Positions 23,364-35,148 of a stretch of 64,000 bases of DNA are shown here, one piece after another. Source of the stretch: Hyaloscypha bicolor E (Eukaryota; Ascomycota; Leotiomycetes; Helotiales; Hyaloscyphaceae); NCBI RefSeq assembly GCF_002865645.1, contig NW_020194684.1, positions 6,409,821 to 6,473,820 on the forward strand. The letters are read 5' to 3'. Each line of letters opens with the position of its first letter. Within the stretch, counting starts at the first letter, position 1. The position numbers were made by a program, and so were the translations under genes. The notes under the pieces were generated by a model. It had not been told where the DNA came from and did not search any database. It saw nothing but the letters and a program-made list of their open reading frames with translations.

Positions 23364-23860
23364 TATTGATTTCGGTAAGAGGAAGTCGTTGCCAAAAAGT
23401 GCGCCTTCTTTTTCCAATCTTATAAGATTCTGCTTATTTAAAGTCACCTGATTCTCACCGCCCCAGACGTAGCTTAAGGCGCAGTATATGGGGTCTGATT
23501 TAGCTGTAATAACGCAGCCTCTTTTGACGTCAATGAGTCGAAAGCCGCTTGGTAAAGCCAGAAAATCGTCTCTAGTGCTGTATTGCCGATGTCCGTTATT
23601 GCACCTGTTCAGCCAGGACTCGAGTTCTCCCACATCGAAAGTTCTTGGCCTAATTTTGTCCAAATGCTCCTGAATCTGGCTGTTCTTGTCTCCACATACT
23701 TGAATACTATAACTCGATCTCTTGACTCCTTCTTTTTGAGCTACAGAGACTTGGAACTCGTGGCCAGCATATACACCGCATATGAGGTCAAACTTCCCAG
23801 CTTCTGCGAAATCAAAGGTGTCGTCATTCCGAAAGCAACTAATAAGGAGTCGGCATAATG

Positions 23861-26190
23861 GTCAATTATTCTAGTTTAACACTGGAAGTAAATCCCAGAA
23901 TTCGTCAAATTCCGTTTCTCGTTCCGTTCGTTTCGTACGACCTTCTTCGAGAGCGCGAAAGTTAAACTTGGCACACGTACGACAAAGTCCGTCATTATGC
24001 CTCGAAGTCATTGTTCTCGAAACAACCGAGGAGACGCCAGGGGCTAGTAAAGAGTAAGAATTTGAACCTGGAAAAAAGGTGATATCAAATGTGATAGGAT
24101 ATTTCTCTTCTGAACTTGTACGAAAGATGTTTTCGTGTTGCGAAAAAGGCTCGGATAAGCAAGAGGAGTTCTATAGATATACCTTTGATTTTGTGCTATA
24201 GCGGTTTATTGTACTAGAAGCTGAATATATTCCCTGCAGCTATTGGGTTTAATGCAGATGGTGCTATGTGAGTAGTGAGCAGACAGGCACTTGGAATTTG
24301 GAGAGTAGGATCAGAGACTCACCTAATTGGCTCTATGACTTCCACCAGAACCATAATCTTGATCTTTTACTAATGGAGTTCTCAGGCGGCATAGAGGACC
24401 TTTTTTGTATTGACGGGGGACTGGAGACTGTGCCTGAACGCAGTCTGAGTCTTCTTATCACCAAAGATCAAACTTATCATGTGGATGGCAAACTAAAGCT
24501 ACCTAAGCTTTAAAATATTTGGTTGAGTCTTATCCGTTTCCTTGTAAATGTAAATATGCCTGCGTTTCGAACTGGCTTGAGAGGGCAATGCAAGGTCAGT
24601 GTGGGTCTCAGCCGCGCGCTTATTTAGATAAAAATATCGTATGACCGCAGAGGAGCGTCGAGTTAAGGGGAGCCCGGGAGAGTATGACGGCGACAGTGGT
24701 CGGAGTTCGAGGGTAGGGTAGGGCACTAAAGAAAATTGAAGTGTGGGGGAGGGAGTGACGAAGGATTTTCGAGAAAGAAAGAAAGAGCAGCGATGGAAGC
24801 CAGAAGCAGTGCTGCACTTATGCCCAAGCTGGGAGCGGCTAGAGAAGGGTATACCGGCCCAACGCCCACTTTTACCCCTGTTAAAACACGAAAAACTTGA
24901 GATATTTTTAAAGTGCTCAGAAGTTTTTTATAATCTTATGGATAATAAATAACGTCCCAAATATTTCCGAATGTCTCTTTAGTTGCTCCAAATTGCAGGG
25001 TTATAGCCAATTGATTGTTCGAGTAGTTAAGTCGTCGCTCGCTGTTTAACTATAAACCTGAAGTCTGCCTTGAAGTGTTGGATTCAGCCTCAGAAGGCTG
25101 ACTCGGAATGCTAAATGGAGATGTCATGTATAGGAAGTGTTGCACGAAGGTGCGGTGTGGGTGTGATATATATAAAATAAGGAGCGAATAATACCTGTAA
25201 GAGGCCTAATATACAGGTGGTTAGGCGAGGTGAGACGAGTGGACCAGAAGGGATCCAAATCGGCTCCTGCAAGGACGCTTGATAAGTGAGACAAGGGAGC
25301 CAGAACGGAAACCATCAAGATATCTTAATAGGCTCAAAGAGGTGGCTGTGTTACAGGCAACAGGATTTGCAAAATTTTATATATAAATAATATGGAAACT
25401 GTAACTGATCCTCGAGGGAGCCAAAAAGTGAACCCCCTGAACGTGATCTAGCTGACTCATCAACGTGCTCAGGACTTATGGCTTAGCTCAGGTTAGAGCG
25501 GCAACTACTCAGGTCCGAAGACAGAAGTAGACTTTAGTGGGATCACTTATCGTCTGAGATTATAGTAGAAATGTCTCTCCCCGGAGATACACCGCAGGTG
25601 CCCGGGCATGTGTAAGGGCGGGCGTCCTTTAAGATAGGTTTTGGGGTGGAAACTTGTGCAGAATCTCAATCGCACTCCCTACCAATTTCGAGTTGTTGTA
25701 GTCTTTGTCTTTGAAAGTAATACCATTAGACACAATAAATGGGTTGTTTTATATAGATCAATCTGATGAAAGCAAGATTGGCTTGAAATCTCTACCGCAG
25801 AGCTTCCACCGTTCTCCTTCCTCTTCCTAGTTCCTCGTCCATCTTATTTTCGATTCGACCTTCTTTGCGTTTCGTAATCGATTCGATTCTCCCACCCACC
25901 GTCCCGTTATTTTTATATACGTCCATATATCGTCGTCTTTTCTTATAAGCAGCAGTTCTCTTTGTGCTATTCGATGCTCTAGATCGACGATTTACAGCCT
26001 AAAAAGCTGTGAGAGCATACCATAGCACAGAGGGAAGTGAGCGCTGTTGTTAAGGCATATGTAAATGCTAAAAAGCAAAAGAACCACGTTTTTCTGCTTA
26101 CAAAAATGATGGATGAGATACCGGATAAAATACCTAAACTGCCATCCTTCTACTTGTAATACTTCAATTATATACATATGCAGTCTTCGA
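23861..26190. other. Intergenic region, no supported gene
   Basis: About 2.3 kb between the HET pseudogene and the MFS gene. An 81-codon frame at 24268-24513 and others have no recognisable family. The DNA is AT-leaning with short pyrimidine tracts. It may contain decayed repeats, but I see no terminal repeats or coding remnants I can name. Confidence 0.4.
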
Positions 26191-28137
26191 CTAAGAAGAC
26201 TCTTGTTGATTCTCAACATCCTTCGTGGGAGTTGATGACAATATCCCTACCATTTCAGATCCTTTCTTTCCTTCCAAAACTGCCCGACCCTCAATAGGTA
26301 CCCGATTCAATGTCAAGCCTTTGGTAAGGAGGGAGAGCAACCCGGTCAATACTGCGAGACCTAACGTTGTCCACCAGACCACTCTCAAAGAATGGACAAA
26401 ACTTTCGACAATATGTAATCTTGTCGGGCTATCAAGAGGAAGGCTTTTGATTGTCTGGGTAAGGGCAAGCGCATTTTTGGCAAATGTGAGTGAGCTGTCA
26501 CTAAACTCTGGATCTTGGGATAAGCTCCTCTCCATTTGATTTTGGAAGATTGCATCTCCGACAACGATCCCCAAAGCTTGCCCCAGGGAACGAAAGAATG
26601 GAACTAAGCCAGCAGCAGTAGCCATGTCCTCATCACGAGCACTGGCCTGTGCTGGTGATGATAGAGACGTGTATAGCATACCCGAACCGAGGCCACTAAC
26701 TACGAGAAGAAAGATCCAGCTAGGTGTCGAGGTTCCGATGTTTAAAAGCTGGAGGAGACCAGTGCCGAAAATGAAGAGTGCCCAGCCACCAAAGATAGCC
26801 CAGCGATACAGACCTATACGTGCGATGGTATTTCCAACAATTACGGCTGATAAGCCAGACGCCAAACAAAGGGGGAGCAAGGCGACACCGGCTTTGATCG
26901 GCGAAAAATTCAATGCAGTCTGGAAATAGAGCGGAAGATAATATATCGAGATGAAACTCTGCGTAGAATTAGCTATACTGGATATTTCAACGATAGGACG
27001 AACCTACTGCCATTCCGTGGATCAGAATTCCAAAATATGTGACTGCAGCCGTCCTGTTTCCTAGAACTCCCAATCGTACCATGGGCTTCGTGGCTAGAAG
27101 CTGTTCGAAAAAGCACCAACCTACAAGCCCCAAAAGTCCCAAAATGAGGGGTACCAGAGTTCTGACATTGTTCCACGAATAAGATATTCCGCCCTGTGGT
27201 CTCCATTAGTGTCTGCTCTGTAATGGGATCGGGTCTGCTTGCCCAAGAAATTGGAACTAGAAAACTCGTCAGAGACGAAACGAACAGGAAGGCACCGAAC
27301 CAGTCGATGTCTTCGATGGTATGGCGAAAGTCTTTGGGCTTTTCATCAATACGAAGAAATGAGATTACTAGCGTGAGGCTGATTGCACTGAGCATTATCG
27401 ATACCCAAAAGATCCAGCGCTTCACCAACAGTTAGTTTGATACGTACAGGCAATTTCGAAAGTCACAACATACCCATGACACTTTCTCAGAAAAGACACC
27501 TCCGATTATAGGTCCAAGGACAGCACCAACAAGCCAAACCATACTTAGAAGGCCGACCCACTTTCCACGTTCTTTAAGTGAAACAAGATCTGTTAAAACG
27601 ACAAAAGTCATCGTCATCAGAGTCCCACCGCCAGAACCTTGTATACAACGTCCCACAATCAAGAGAGTGACATCTTGAGCAAGACTTGCCAGGAGCGCAC
27701 CAATTGTAAAGAGTATTATTCCAAGGAGGACAATCGTTTTTCTGCCGAATATTCCGGACGCAGAAGCTGAGGTTGGTTGAAGCACGGTTGAGCAGACCTG
27801 ATAAGCGGTAACGGCCCAAAAACCTTGGATGTTGGTCGAATGGACATCTTTCACTATGCTCTGTAAACGAATAATAAGTAAAAGAAATTCGCATTCTAGC
27901 AAAGGCAGTTGAAAGGTATCTGACTGTTCGAAAGATATGAATGTTCGAGGTGAGCTGTCACACAATTGTGCGGCACTACCCATATTTGAAGACGTGCTAA
28001 TGTTTGTAAACTTGATGAAGGGACAAACTTACTGGCAGAGATACCGAGAATGCAGTTGCTTCGATGGCCGCATTGAAATTCCAACAACAAATTCCAAGCA
28101 TGCAGAATAAGAAGGTCCTTGTCTGTGGTTTTGACAT
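26191..28137 (-). CDS. MFS drug:H+ antiporter-type transporter (14-TMS type), about 540 aa
   Basis: Five exons (28137-28033, 27860-27474, 27419-27243, 27193-27008, 26958-26191) all join in phase 0 to 541 codons including stop. Introns are 172, 54, 49 and 49 bp. The third is GC-AG (donor GCAAGC at 27242, CTAAT branch, CACAG acceptor) and is required to connect VPISW to GGISYSW. Family landmarks are the antiporter motif C region VWLVGAVLGPIIGG, RCIQGSGGG, GKWVGLLSM and a loop of RIDEKPKDF type. The protein should sit in the plasma membrane and export small toxic or self-made compounds. It is divergent from the monooxygenase gene, 982 bp away, and probably belongs to the same cluster. The start is uncertain: the frame is open to about 28190 and an upstream exon ending near 28255 is possible. 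Confidence 0.85.
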
Positions 28138-29119
28138 GGCAAATCTCGGTACTAATGAGTCGCTTAGATAGTTCGACCTTTCCACGTAGTCTCTCCCTGT
28201 GTAGAATTCATGGTTAGTCGACTATTGTTGGCACCACAAATTGTAAAGTACATACCTGGTCCGTTTTTCAAATATCAAAGCTGGCTTACCTAGGAAAATA
28301 GCGTGTTGGTAGATCACTCGAGGATTAGTACTATGTGGATGAGGAGGGCAACATTGCAGTACCTCTAGCGAAATGCTCTGATGATGAGGGATATGTCTTG
28401 TAGTGCATGTCAGATGCATCCTCTCATAAGATGTCTGCTCTAGTAAACGTCCGAGACGGCATTCGCTCCAATGAGCATGAGCGATTTCTGTTGATCTACA
28501 TGAGTACTCCTTGTTCCAGAAGAACATGTAGACTGAAATGGCTTAGGCTAATTCCGGCATAGAATTACCGTACCTATACATGGACATCGAAAACGCCGTC
28601 CGCGACAGTTTCCTGAATTTTTGATTACAGCCCTGATGTGGTCAGAACCTATAATTAGATACAGGGATGTTGGTTAGTAAGCCTCTCGCTACCGAATGAC
28701 GCTACAATGCTACCCTCCTACCCATTATTCCTTATATCGATGATGTAAGACAGAATCGATCCCACAGAGTGTCCAATTCTGTAACAATTTACTGCATGCT
28801 CCGTGTGCTTCCTGTTCAGTCTTACGTCCATAACTAAAACCTTGTTTTTGATCGTATTTGTCACAAACGCAGTAACGCGAAATCATACTAGGGTAGAATT
28901 ACTATTCTTAGGGTGTCACCGCGCCCCTGTAAGCTTACATGTAGGAGAAAACCCTTAGATTCTATTCTAGTGAAAATCTCGGCGCGATAACATGCAAGAA
29001 TTCCAGTATGTGGCTGATCCATCTTCCTGACTTTTGATGTTAGACACTTCTGTTGATTGAAAATCCTTTGCATTTACTACTTACAATTTGCTTGCGAAAT
29101 ACTGAATAGATCATGCGAA
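28138..29119. other. Divergent intergenic region between MFS and FMO genes
   Basis: About 980 bp that should hold the promoters of the MFS transporter and the monooxygenase, possibly with a leader exon of the MFS gene (GTATGT donor near 28255). No other gene or repeat is supported. A shared regulatory site is plausible but I did not identify one. Confidence 0.45.
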
Positions 29120-31071
29120 ATGGCGAATTCAGTGCCTTTCACAACTGTAGCAATAATTGGTGCAGGATTCTCAGGACTGGGAATTGCGTGTCAACTGAAG
29201 AAAAAACTAAATTTCACTGATTTTATGATCTTTGAACGCGCGTCCGGACTTGGAGGAACTTGGCGCTCAAACACATGTGGGCATATCACTCCGCTGTCTA
29301 AATAAATCTTCCATTGCTGACCTCAATAGACCCTGGATGTGGTGTCGATGTTCCGGCCGTATTGTACAGTCTGTCATTCGCACCAAATTCGAACTTCTCA
29401 AAACTATTTCCAGATCAAGACGAAATTCTGTCCTATCTCCAAAGGCTTGCTGTAGACTTTAACATCTGTTCAAGCATCAGATACAACATCTCTTGTGAAA
29501 GCGCAAAGTGGCAGGAGAAGACCGGAACCTGGCTCTTGAAACTTCAAGTGAGTCATACTGGCGAAATTATTGAGCACCATTGTAAAGTCCTCATCTCCGC
29601 CGTTGGTCGTTTGGTTGTACCAAATTCATTCGAGATTCCTGGCCGAGGTGAATTTCATGGACAGATCGTGCATAGTGCACAGTGGAGGTCCGATATCAGT
29701 GTCAAAGACAAGGACATAATCGTCATCGGCAACGGTTGTATGTATTTCACCTGCGATGAGAGATATGTGACGAGATAGTAAGACTAATATTTTGTTAGGT
29801 TCCGGCTCACAGATCGTCCCCGCCATTGCAGATGAAGCAAAGAACGTATACCACTTCATGAGAGTCAGTATGCTTCACCTCAACTTGCAGAACTTTTTGT
29901 TCATTCCACGCGTTAGACACCTCAATATTACGTTCCTAAGCCCATGGATCGGTGGCGTTTTGGCTCCATTGGGAAGTCAATGTTTCAATATATTCCAATC
30001 TTATTAAAGCTTCTTCGATTTCTTGTATTTGCATATCTGGAAATGACTTTCCAATCTTTCTCTCTTGGTCAAACTACACAGCAGCCGAGATCACGAGTTC
30101 GAGCAAAGGCTAATACTTATGTTCAACGATCTGCACCAGGTAAATAGAGGAAACAATTTTTATAAGGTGTCTTCGCTGATTAAGTTTGCAGCCGAGTATT
30201 GGAATCTTTTGATCCCAAAGTACGCCCTTGGATGCAAGGTACATCATGAAAATCTGAGAGTGGGTGATTACTAAATAATCCAAGAGAAAAATCTTAGATC
30301 CAGGCTATCTGGAATCGTTACACAGGCAGAATGTTCATCTCACCGATGACAGAATTATTTCTTTAAAGAGATGCGGCTTGGTGACAAGTTCGGGAAAAGA
30401 TTACCCGGCAGACATTATCGTATGAATTCCCAGTTTTCACTCGCATATAGTTGACCACTGATACTAAAATATCCAGATCGTTGCTAATGGCTTCAACTCC
30501 TTCTTCTATGAAATGAGCGTGGTCGGTCGACGTGGTGAAACTCTCGTCAGCCATTGGAAAACCTTTGGGGGCATTGAAGCTTATAAGACAACGGCCTTAG
30601 CTGGCTTTCCAAATTTCTTTTTGTTATCTGGACCCAACTCCGTTAGCGGGCACAGCTCTTCGGTGTTTTCGATCGAGAGGCAAGGACTAAGTCACACTCT
30701 TGCGACCATTGCTAACAAGTAGAAGCACTATCGACCTCATTGTAAAGGCTGTCAAACCAGTTTTGGAAAGACATGCCATTGAAGTAGAAGTGAAGTCCGA
30801 GGCTGAACAAAAATGGGTTAACGACGTTCAAACCGCATTGAAGTCGCGTGTTTATGCAGATAATTGTGCCACGGTAGGTTTCTCAATTTCCTCTACCGCA
30901 GCTTGTCATTAGCAGTTCAAGGGATGACGTACTAACTGCAAGTCATTTTAGTACTACGTCGATCAGAAAACCGGCTGGAACTTTACAAATTATCCATGGA
31001 GCTTTGTTCATTTATGGTGGAGCAATAAATTCCCTGACATGCGCGACTGGTCTTACCGCTACTTGGATTAA
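29120..31071 (+). CDS. Flavin-containing/Baeyer-Villiger-type monooxygenase (502 aa)
   Basis: Nine exons (29120-29276, 29330-29737, 29799-29863, 29917-30139, 30192-30238, 30285-30419, 30477-30679, 30723-30873, 30952-31071) join in phase to 502 residues. The FAD fold is IIGAGFSGLG (GxGxxG at 14-19), followed by GLGGTWR. The fingerprint FHGQIVHSAQW near residue 160 fits FxGxxxHxxxW of FMO/BVMO enzymes. The NADPH motif is GNGCSGSQ at 186. Later landmarks are TPQYYVPKP, GCKRKILDPGYLESLH (assembled across the 46-bp intron), VANGF and GPNSVSGHSS. Such enzymes insert one oxygen from O2 into ketones or oxygenate N/S atoms using NADPH. The eighth exon follows a 43-bp GC-AG intron (30680-30722). It sits between an exporter and two P450s, which suggests joint action on a lipophilic substrate. 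Confidence 0.88.
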
Positions 31072-32345
31072 TCCATCTCCTAGTGCCTAAAACAATATTA
31101 AGGCTATTTTAATACATGATGAATTCTGGAGTAGCCCAGAAGCTACCTGCTTGTTCTTGACAAAATAAAATTCAATTCGGGATATACAGTACATCAAAAA
31201 GTAGAAATTATTATTTCTCAAGCTAAAGATTTTGAGTTCTCATGAATAATAAATCCTATATTCATCGGGGTAATAATTCCAAAAACTCCACATTTGGAGG
31301 TTACTGAATAAGGTAGTATTTCTCTATATCCACTAATTCTATTCGTCGAATCCCCCTTACTGAGAAGAAGTCTCTAGAAAGATTGGCGTAACTATTACCC
31401 CGGTGACGAGGTATACCAAACTCTGCGGAATCAGTCAGATGAGTGGTGTGGAGAAAGTGTAATGGCGAAAATCCTCCGTTGGCCAACGCGAGTAATAGCC
31501 GCATACTTTTGTCCTGAATATGTTTCCACACGCTTGAGGATTTAGACTTCTAGAAATTTCTACATAAAAACTAGGTGTAGATAACTTAGGTATTGGCCTA
31601 ATTCACTGGTTCTCTCTGTGCTTTAGAATACTCAAGGGTGTAATTAATTATAGCAAAAGTTGGTATTGCTTATCAGAAAAGTATTTAGGGCAGAATAAAC
31701 ACTTGCTTACGCCAGACACTCGCTTACTCCAGACCCTTGCTTACGCCGGATTTGAGTGAGCTGAGCAAAGAAGGCTGACTGAGCATTAGTCAATGCCACC
31801 AAAGATCAAAGACTCGGGTTCCCATTAGTTGGGTTTCTTAGACTGCAGAAACGGATTGCATCCTGGTGGATCGCTATGCCGATCCAAATCTGGAACGAGT
31901 TGCAGCTACTTCAATACTTAATGCGTTTGACTGGTGCGGCCCGTCCTGCACTAAAAAGATTTGGAATACGTTGTGATCCATAGCTGATCTCGCTTCCTAG
32001 AGCTGCTTTAATTACCTTGAAATTGTAATCAATGAATATAAAACTTGTGACAGTTGGTCAGCCTCGGCATGCCTCCCAAAACAGAGAACTATTTTCTTAT
32101 GTCTTAAACAAGGATTCAATCCCATTTATAAATAAATCCTATTGGTTGCATATCTCGAGGTTTTCATAATCAATGAAGCATGCGTCTATTATTAGCAGAC
32201 TTGTGAATTTAATAGTTCTCAGCTCCGAGCTATCGTAGTCTGAATGAACAAAATTCTGTTATTCTAACATTCGTATCTCGGAGCTTCTTCAGAAACTTTA
32301 AATTTAAAGTTTCCTATTCTACGAGAAGCGAGTTATACACCCGTC
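31072..32345. other. Intergenic region with a 17-bp tandem repeat
   Basis: About 1.27 kb between the FMO and the first P450; no gene is supported. It contains three copies of a 17-bp unit at 31701-31751 and should carry the P450 promoter. Confidence 0.45.
31701..31751. repeat. 17-bp tandem repeat, three copies
   Basis: Units ACTTGCTTACGCCAGAC, ACTCGCTTACTCCAGAC and CCTTGCTTACGCCGGAT lie end to end. It lies between two clustered oxidase genes. A binding-site array is possible, but the repeat may be neutral. Confidence 0.7.
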
Positions 32346-34457
32346 ATGAATTTTTCACTCGATCTCATTCTGGTTTGTGGTTTTATTCTAGTTGGCTGGT
32401 ATATTCGAAGCTGGCAAAACACTCAACAAAGGCTGAAAACTCTCGGCGGTAGAGGAGCAACTGTGCCCGGACTTCCTTTTGGTTAGTTGCTGTTTGCCTT
32501 GGACAGTCGGTCTGCGACTAACCTTGAATTATCTGTTTTAGGCATACATATTGTGTTCGGCTTGATCAAAAACTGGTTTTGTGACGGGCTCGTGGAATAC
32601 TGTAGCGACCTCCAGGGCCGCTTCGGCCACACCCTTGATTTTAATATACTAGGAATGCGTCTAGTAGTTACCGATGAACCTCAGAATTTCGAGGCAATTA
32701 TGAGCACCAAGGTATACACCTTTACTTCCCATTTACTTATTTATGCATAGCTAACTATCTTGAAGTTCAAAGAATACGGAAAGGGGGAAAATCTACATAG
32801 GACTTGGAATAATCTAATGGGTGACTCAATTTTTGCAAGTATGCTTCTACAAAAATACTTCTGCTTAAAAGAATTGTTACTAATTCAAGCTTTCAGCTGA
32901 TGGGCAGGTATGGCGGAGTTCACAGAGGTTACTTCGCCCTCACGTAGGTCATACCATCTCTTCCCGCCGTCTGATGTCGGTAATTTCGCAGTCGAGAAGT
33001 TAACCTGACCTGCAAAAAGCTTTCAAAAGGCTGGGACTCGGACTTCGAACGCACTGAGCTCCATGTCCAAAAGTTGCTAGATAAGCTTTCAGCAAAAAAA
33101 ATAGTAAATGTCAGCAATCTGTCTTCGAGGTTCGCCCTAGATGTAGTTTCCGACATCTTTTTAGAAAAGTCAGCAAATACCTTGGAAACTGAAAAATTTC
33201 TGTTCGGAGAAGCAATGGATAAGCTACAAGCCTACAATACCATCAGAACTTGTTTTGGGTGAGTTTCAATTCTAGTCCTGACGTTTATTACTAAAACTTT
33301 ATTTTGAAGATGGATCGGATCTATAATGCCCACTGTGTTTCTCTCGGGGGCTATGATCGAAGTGGAGAAGTATCTAGCACTTCAAGTTGAAAGAATTATG
33401 GCGATGCCGATTTATAGCACTTTGGGGAAAGAAGCTCAAAGTAGCAGACTGGTTGATTCATTACACTCCAAGTGTAGGAATGCGAAGGTAGGCAGCATCT
33501 CTCTTATAATTGCTAATATATGTTAACTGTTTAGGAAATGAGGGATCAAATAATTGCGGTTCTACTCGCGGGCAAAGTATAAAGCAGATTATCTATCTGA
33601 CAACCGATGGGCACTAACTATGATGACAGGACCCCTTTGGACTGACTCTTGCATGGGCCTTGCACGAGTTAGCTCTCAACCCAGAGATAGTTCGAAAACT
33701 AAGAGCCGAAATTGTAACCCAGTAAGCATCTTCGCTTTCTCAAGCACTCATATCAGATGCGATGCTGATCCCCGAATTGTAGTGTAGGGCTTGAGAGGCT
33801 TCCCACGCCCAAAGATATCCAGAAAATGACCTATTTGAAGAACATAATCCAAGAGACGTTGCGATTATATCCCCCACGTATGATTTCCTAATCACTTTAT
33901 ACATCACAAATTCACAGCACTTCCCCAAGAACTTCCCACGCAATGTTTAGGTTGGATTAAGCTAATGAAATCTTTCACAGTCGGTTTCAATGTACGCGCG
34001 GCTCTTGAAGATACATGTCTTCCCATGGGTGGTGGTTCCTCAGGTCAGGATCCTATAGGAATTCTAAAAGGCACCCAAATAAGTCCGCTATCCTAGTCTC
34101 CACTTGATGCTAATATCAAAGGCTAACTGCTCTTTAGTCTACTCCGTGGTCTCTCTTCATCGTAATATTGGTTTCTTCGGTGAAGACGCACATGTTTTCA
34201 GGCCGGGGCGCTGGGAGACATGGCAACCCTTTAAGTGGCATTATCTGCCATTTAACCACGGACCCCGTGTCTGCCTTGGGCGAAACTTCTCCCTCATTCA
34301 GCTCCAATACACACTGTGCCGTCTCTTTCAGGTGTTCGAAAGTATCTCGGTACCTGATCCTGGAGAAACAGAAAAAGCATTGAGGGTTGAATTGAACATC
34401 AAGCCGGCTTCTCCCATAATGTGTACTTTCCATACATCCTCGGGATGGCCAGTTTAA
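32346..34457 (+). CDS. Cytochrome P450, CYP52-like (497 aa, eleven exons)
   Basis: Exons 32346-32481, 32542-32711, 32766-32838, 32897-32943, 33020-33258, 33310-33487, 33535-33576, 33630-33721, 33783-33877, 33981-34082 and 34138-34457 join in phase to 497 residues. An N-terminal membrane anchor (LILVCGFILVGWYI) is followed by FGKGE-like and DGQVWRSSQRLLRPH segments. The ExxR motif is ETLR (350-353). FRPGRWE precedes the heme loop FNHGPRVCLG with Cys437. The I-helix reads LLAGKDPFG (292-299), with Pro where most P450s have the proton-relay Thr. The pattern resembles CYP52/fatty-acid-alkane hydroxylase relatives of filamentous fungi, ER-bound and NADPH-reductase dependent. Two donors (GTCCGC at 34083; GTATAA at 33577) are weak, so splicing there is the least certain. 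Confidence 0.82.
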
Positions 34458-35148
34458 CCTGTTGTATCGCTAGATTCTAGAGGTTGCTCAAAGACTATAA
34501 CATTCTATTATATAATGGGTTGATTTGGATGACATGGTTAAATATACTGTAAAATACCACAATCCGGTGTCCTACATTGCATTATTTAGACAGATACTCG
34601 ACCCATCCCTGATGATACTCTTAGAATTTGTCATTTCCATGATCGTTTCCCAGAAGATAGTTATATGTAATCAGATATTAATGTCTACTGGATGGAGTGC
34701 GAAGCTACGAACTGACTAACCACTATCCCACAGACGAGATGCACGAACAAGAATAGTCTTATGGTCATCTAGAGGAGCCGGGCAAAGATTCCGAGGCAAA
34801 GGAATAAGGAGCAGCCAAGCATTCTATTAATGGAAAGCCGCGCCTTGCTGCGCCGCTGTCAACCTGTCAACCAACGTGGCTCGTTGCTAATATTAGCGCT
34901 TCTGAGGATAGTACTGAGGAGCCGTTTTAAGATGCGTGGCCCTGGTCAGCTCGACAGTAAGCCAACCCACCTCCTTATCAAACTGGGACCAACGAAGGAC
35001 TTGGTATACCTAAAGATAGAAGCTGTGGTAATTACTCCGGACTTTTGTACAAATAGAGTGGATACTGCCAAGTCTCCCCATTGACAAAGGCTTGAAATTT
35101 TCTAAACTTTACAACGATATTCTTCCTCCCCAGGTGCTGGTTTCGATT
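34458..35148. other. Intergenic region between the two P450 genes
   Basis: About 690 bp with no supported gene. The open frame of the second P450 extends upstream to about 35092 without an ATG. A CCCAG acceptor-like site at about 35132 could belong to a leader intron. Confidence 0.45.

Larger units (their letters stand above)
20647..23860 (-). pseudogene. HET-domain gene broken by two transposons and RIP-type stops
   Basis: Read on the minus strand. The N-terminal part (about 23860-23364) contains FDFAEAGKFDLICG, then the start of the HET domain (IYCALSYVWGGENQ). The middle (22336-22131) contains DCLCILQDGEEDKHNQISS and LLTIVAAAGDGANAGL. The rest (21617-20647) contains ASRGWTLQEYILSKRM and the C-terminal region ending FTVRL. 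A Tc1/mariner element (22337-23363) and a TIR element (21618-22130) interrupt the frame. If each insertion plus one copy of its target duplication is ignored, the HET frame continues across both sites. Two Trp codons in the FPSWSWAGW landmark are TAG (21088-21090 and 21082-21084), which is G-to-A change as in RIP, and other stops occur near 21363. The gene is certainly non-functional. Confidence 0.9.

Noticed and set aside
27861..28032. An extra small exon inside the 172-bp first intron of the MFS gene
   Set aside because: Joining FSVSLP directly to SIVKDVHS matches the family without a gap, so a single longer intron is simpler.
29944..30147. Possible frameshift between the PWIGGVLAP frame and the KSMFQYIP frame in the FMO gene
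   Set aside because: A 53-bp intron (29864-29916) puts the DNA in the other frame from TPQYYVPKP onward, so no frameshift is needed.
30239..30300. Apparent loss of frame at GCK in the FMO gene when using the TTAG acceptor at 30296
   Set aside because: Using the upstream acceptor CCAAG at 30284 gives GCKRKILDPGYLE in frame, a better family match.
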